Below, piece by piece: positions 62,801-64,000 of a stretch of DNA of 64,000 nucleotides. Made by a program: the position numbers and the translations under genes. The DNA is from Citrobacter sp. Res13-Sevr-PEB04-36. GTDB taxonomy: Bacteria; Pseudomonadota; Gammaproteobacteria; Enterobacterales; Enterobacteriaceae. The stretch covers positions 1 to 64,000 of the forward strand of contig NZ_JADABY010000063.1 in NCBI RefSeq assembly GCF_015672735.1. Direction: 5' to 3'. Below the pieces are notes generated by a model. It worked only from the letters and a program-made list of their open reading frames with translations. It had not been told where the DNA came from and made no database searches. Each line of letters opens with the position of its first letter. Position 1 is the first letter of the stretch.

Positions 62801-64000
<1,200 letters not shown>

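Overview
The window is ordinary chromosome of an enterobacterium close to Citrobacter and Salmonella. From glaH (csiD) to ascB the gene order matches the E. coli K-12 csiD-gab-nrd-proU-emr-luxS-csrA-recA-srl-nor-hyp-asc segment almost gene for gene. It is preceded by a tct citrate-uptake locus that K-12 lacks at this place, and REP and ERIC repeats of enterobacterial type lie in many gaps. The genus is inferred from content and synteny, not from a database search.

Layout. 1-385 is AT-rich and carries no gene. 386-5563 holds the tctED two-component system, divergent from the tctCBA tripartite tricarboxylate transporter. 5663-7254 is a LysR regulator divergent from a short SDR-fold protein that lacks the catalytic Tyr/Lys. 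7515-14843 is the glutarate/lysine/GABA catabolic cluster glaH-lhgO-gabD-gabT-gabP-glaR. 14840-18039 holds small membrane, sulfur-related and nucleoid genes (yqaE, ygaV, ygaP, a 59-aa DUF2158 protein, stpA, alaE, ygaC). 18163-20019 is a MocR-type regulator divergent from an AhpD-like gene, where K-12 has ygaM. 20245-23984 is nrdHIEF, the manganese/iron class Ib ribonucleotide reductase. 24339-27783 is the proVWX osmoprotectant importer. 27984-33831 holds an intact YgaY-type MFS gene, ygaZH, and emrRAB. 33879-35249 is an extra RafY/ScrY-like porin. 35720-39010 holds luxS, the sRNA gene micA, gshA, yqaA and yqaB. 39312-40163 is the serV-argVYZQ tRNA cluster. 40543-47219 holds csrA, alaS, recX, recA, pncC and mltB. 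47482-52585 is the sorbitol operon srlAEBD-gutM-srlR-gutQ. 52582-56875 is norR divergent from norVW (nitric oxide detoxification). 56993-59914 is hydN-hypF (hydrogenase maturation). 60059-64000 is ascG divergent from ascF-ascB (aryl-beta-glucoside use); ascB is cut by the window end.

Regulation can be read at several places: a GlaR direct-repeat operator at glaH, paired NrdR boxes at nrdH, the proU P2 promoter, a sigma-E promoter at micA, a stringent-type promoter at serV, a LexA box inside the recA promoter, three NorR sites plus a sigma-54 promoter at norV, and a CRP site at about -70.5 with an AscG operator over the start site at ascF.

I found no CRISPR array, prophage, insertion sequence, toxin or defence cassette, and no wholly new multi-gene system. 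The least explained items are the MocR/AhpD pair with its long inverted repeat, the catalytically incomplete SDR with its LysR partner, the porin beside emrB, tRNA 3'-end remnants repeated in the arginine tRNA array, an ERIC-ended element with a foreign hairpin-rich core between gutM and srlR, and a 26-bp perfect palindrome between ascG and hydN.
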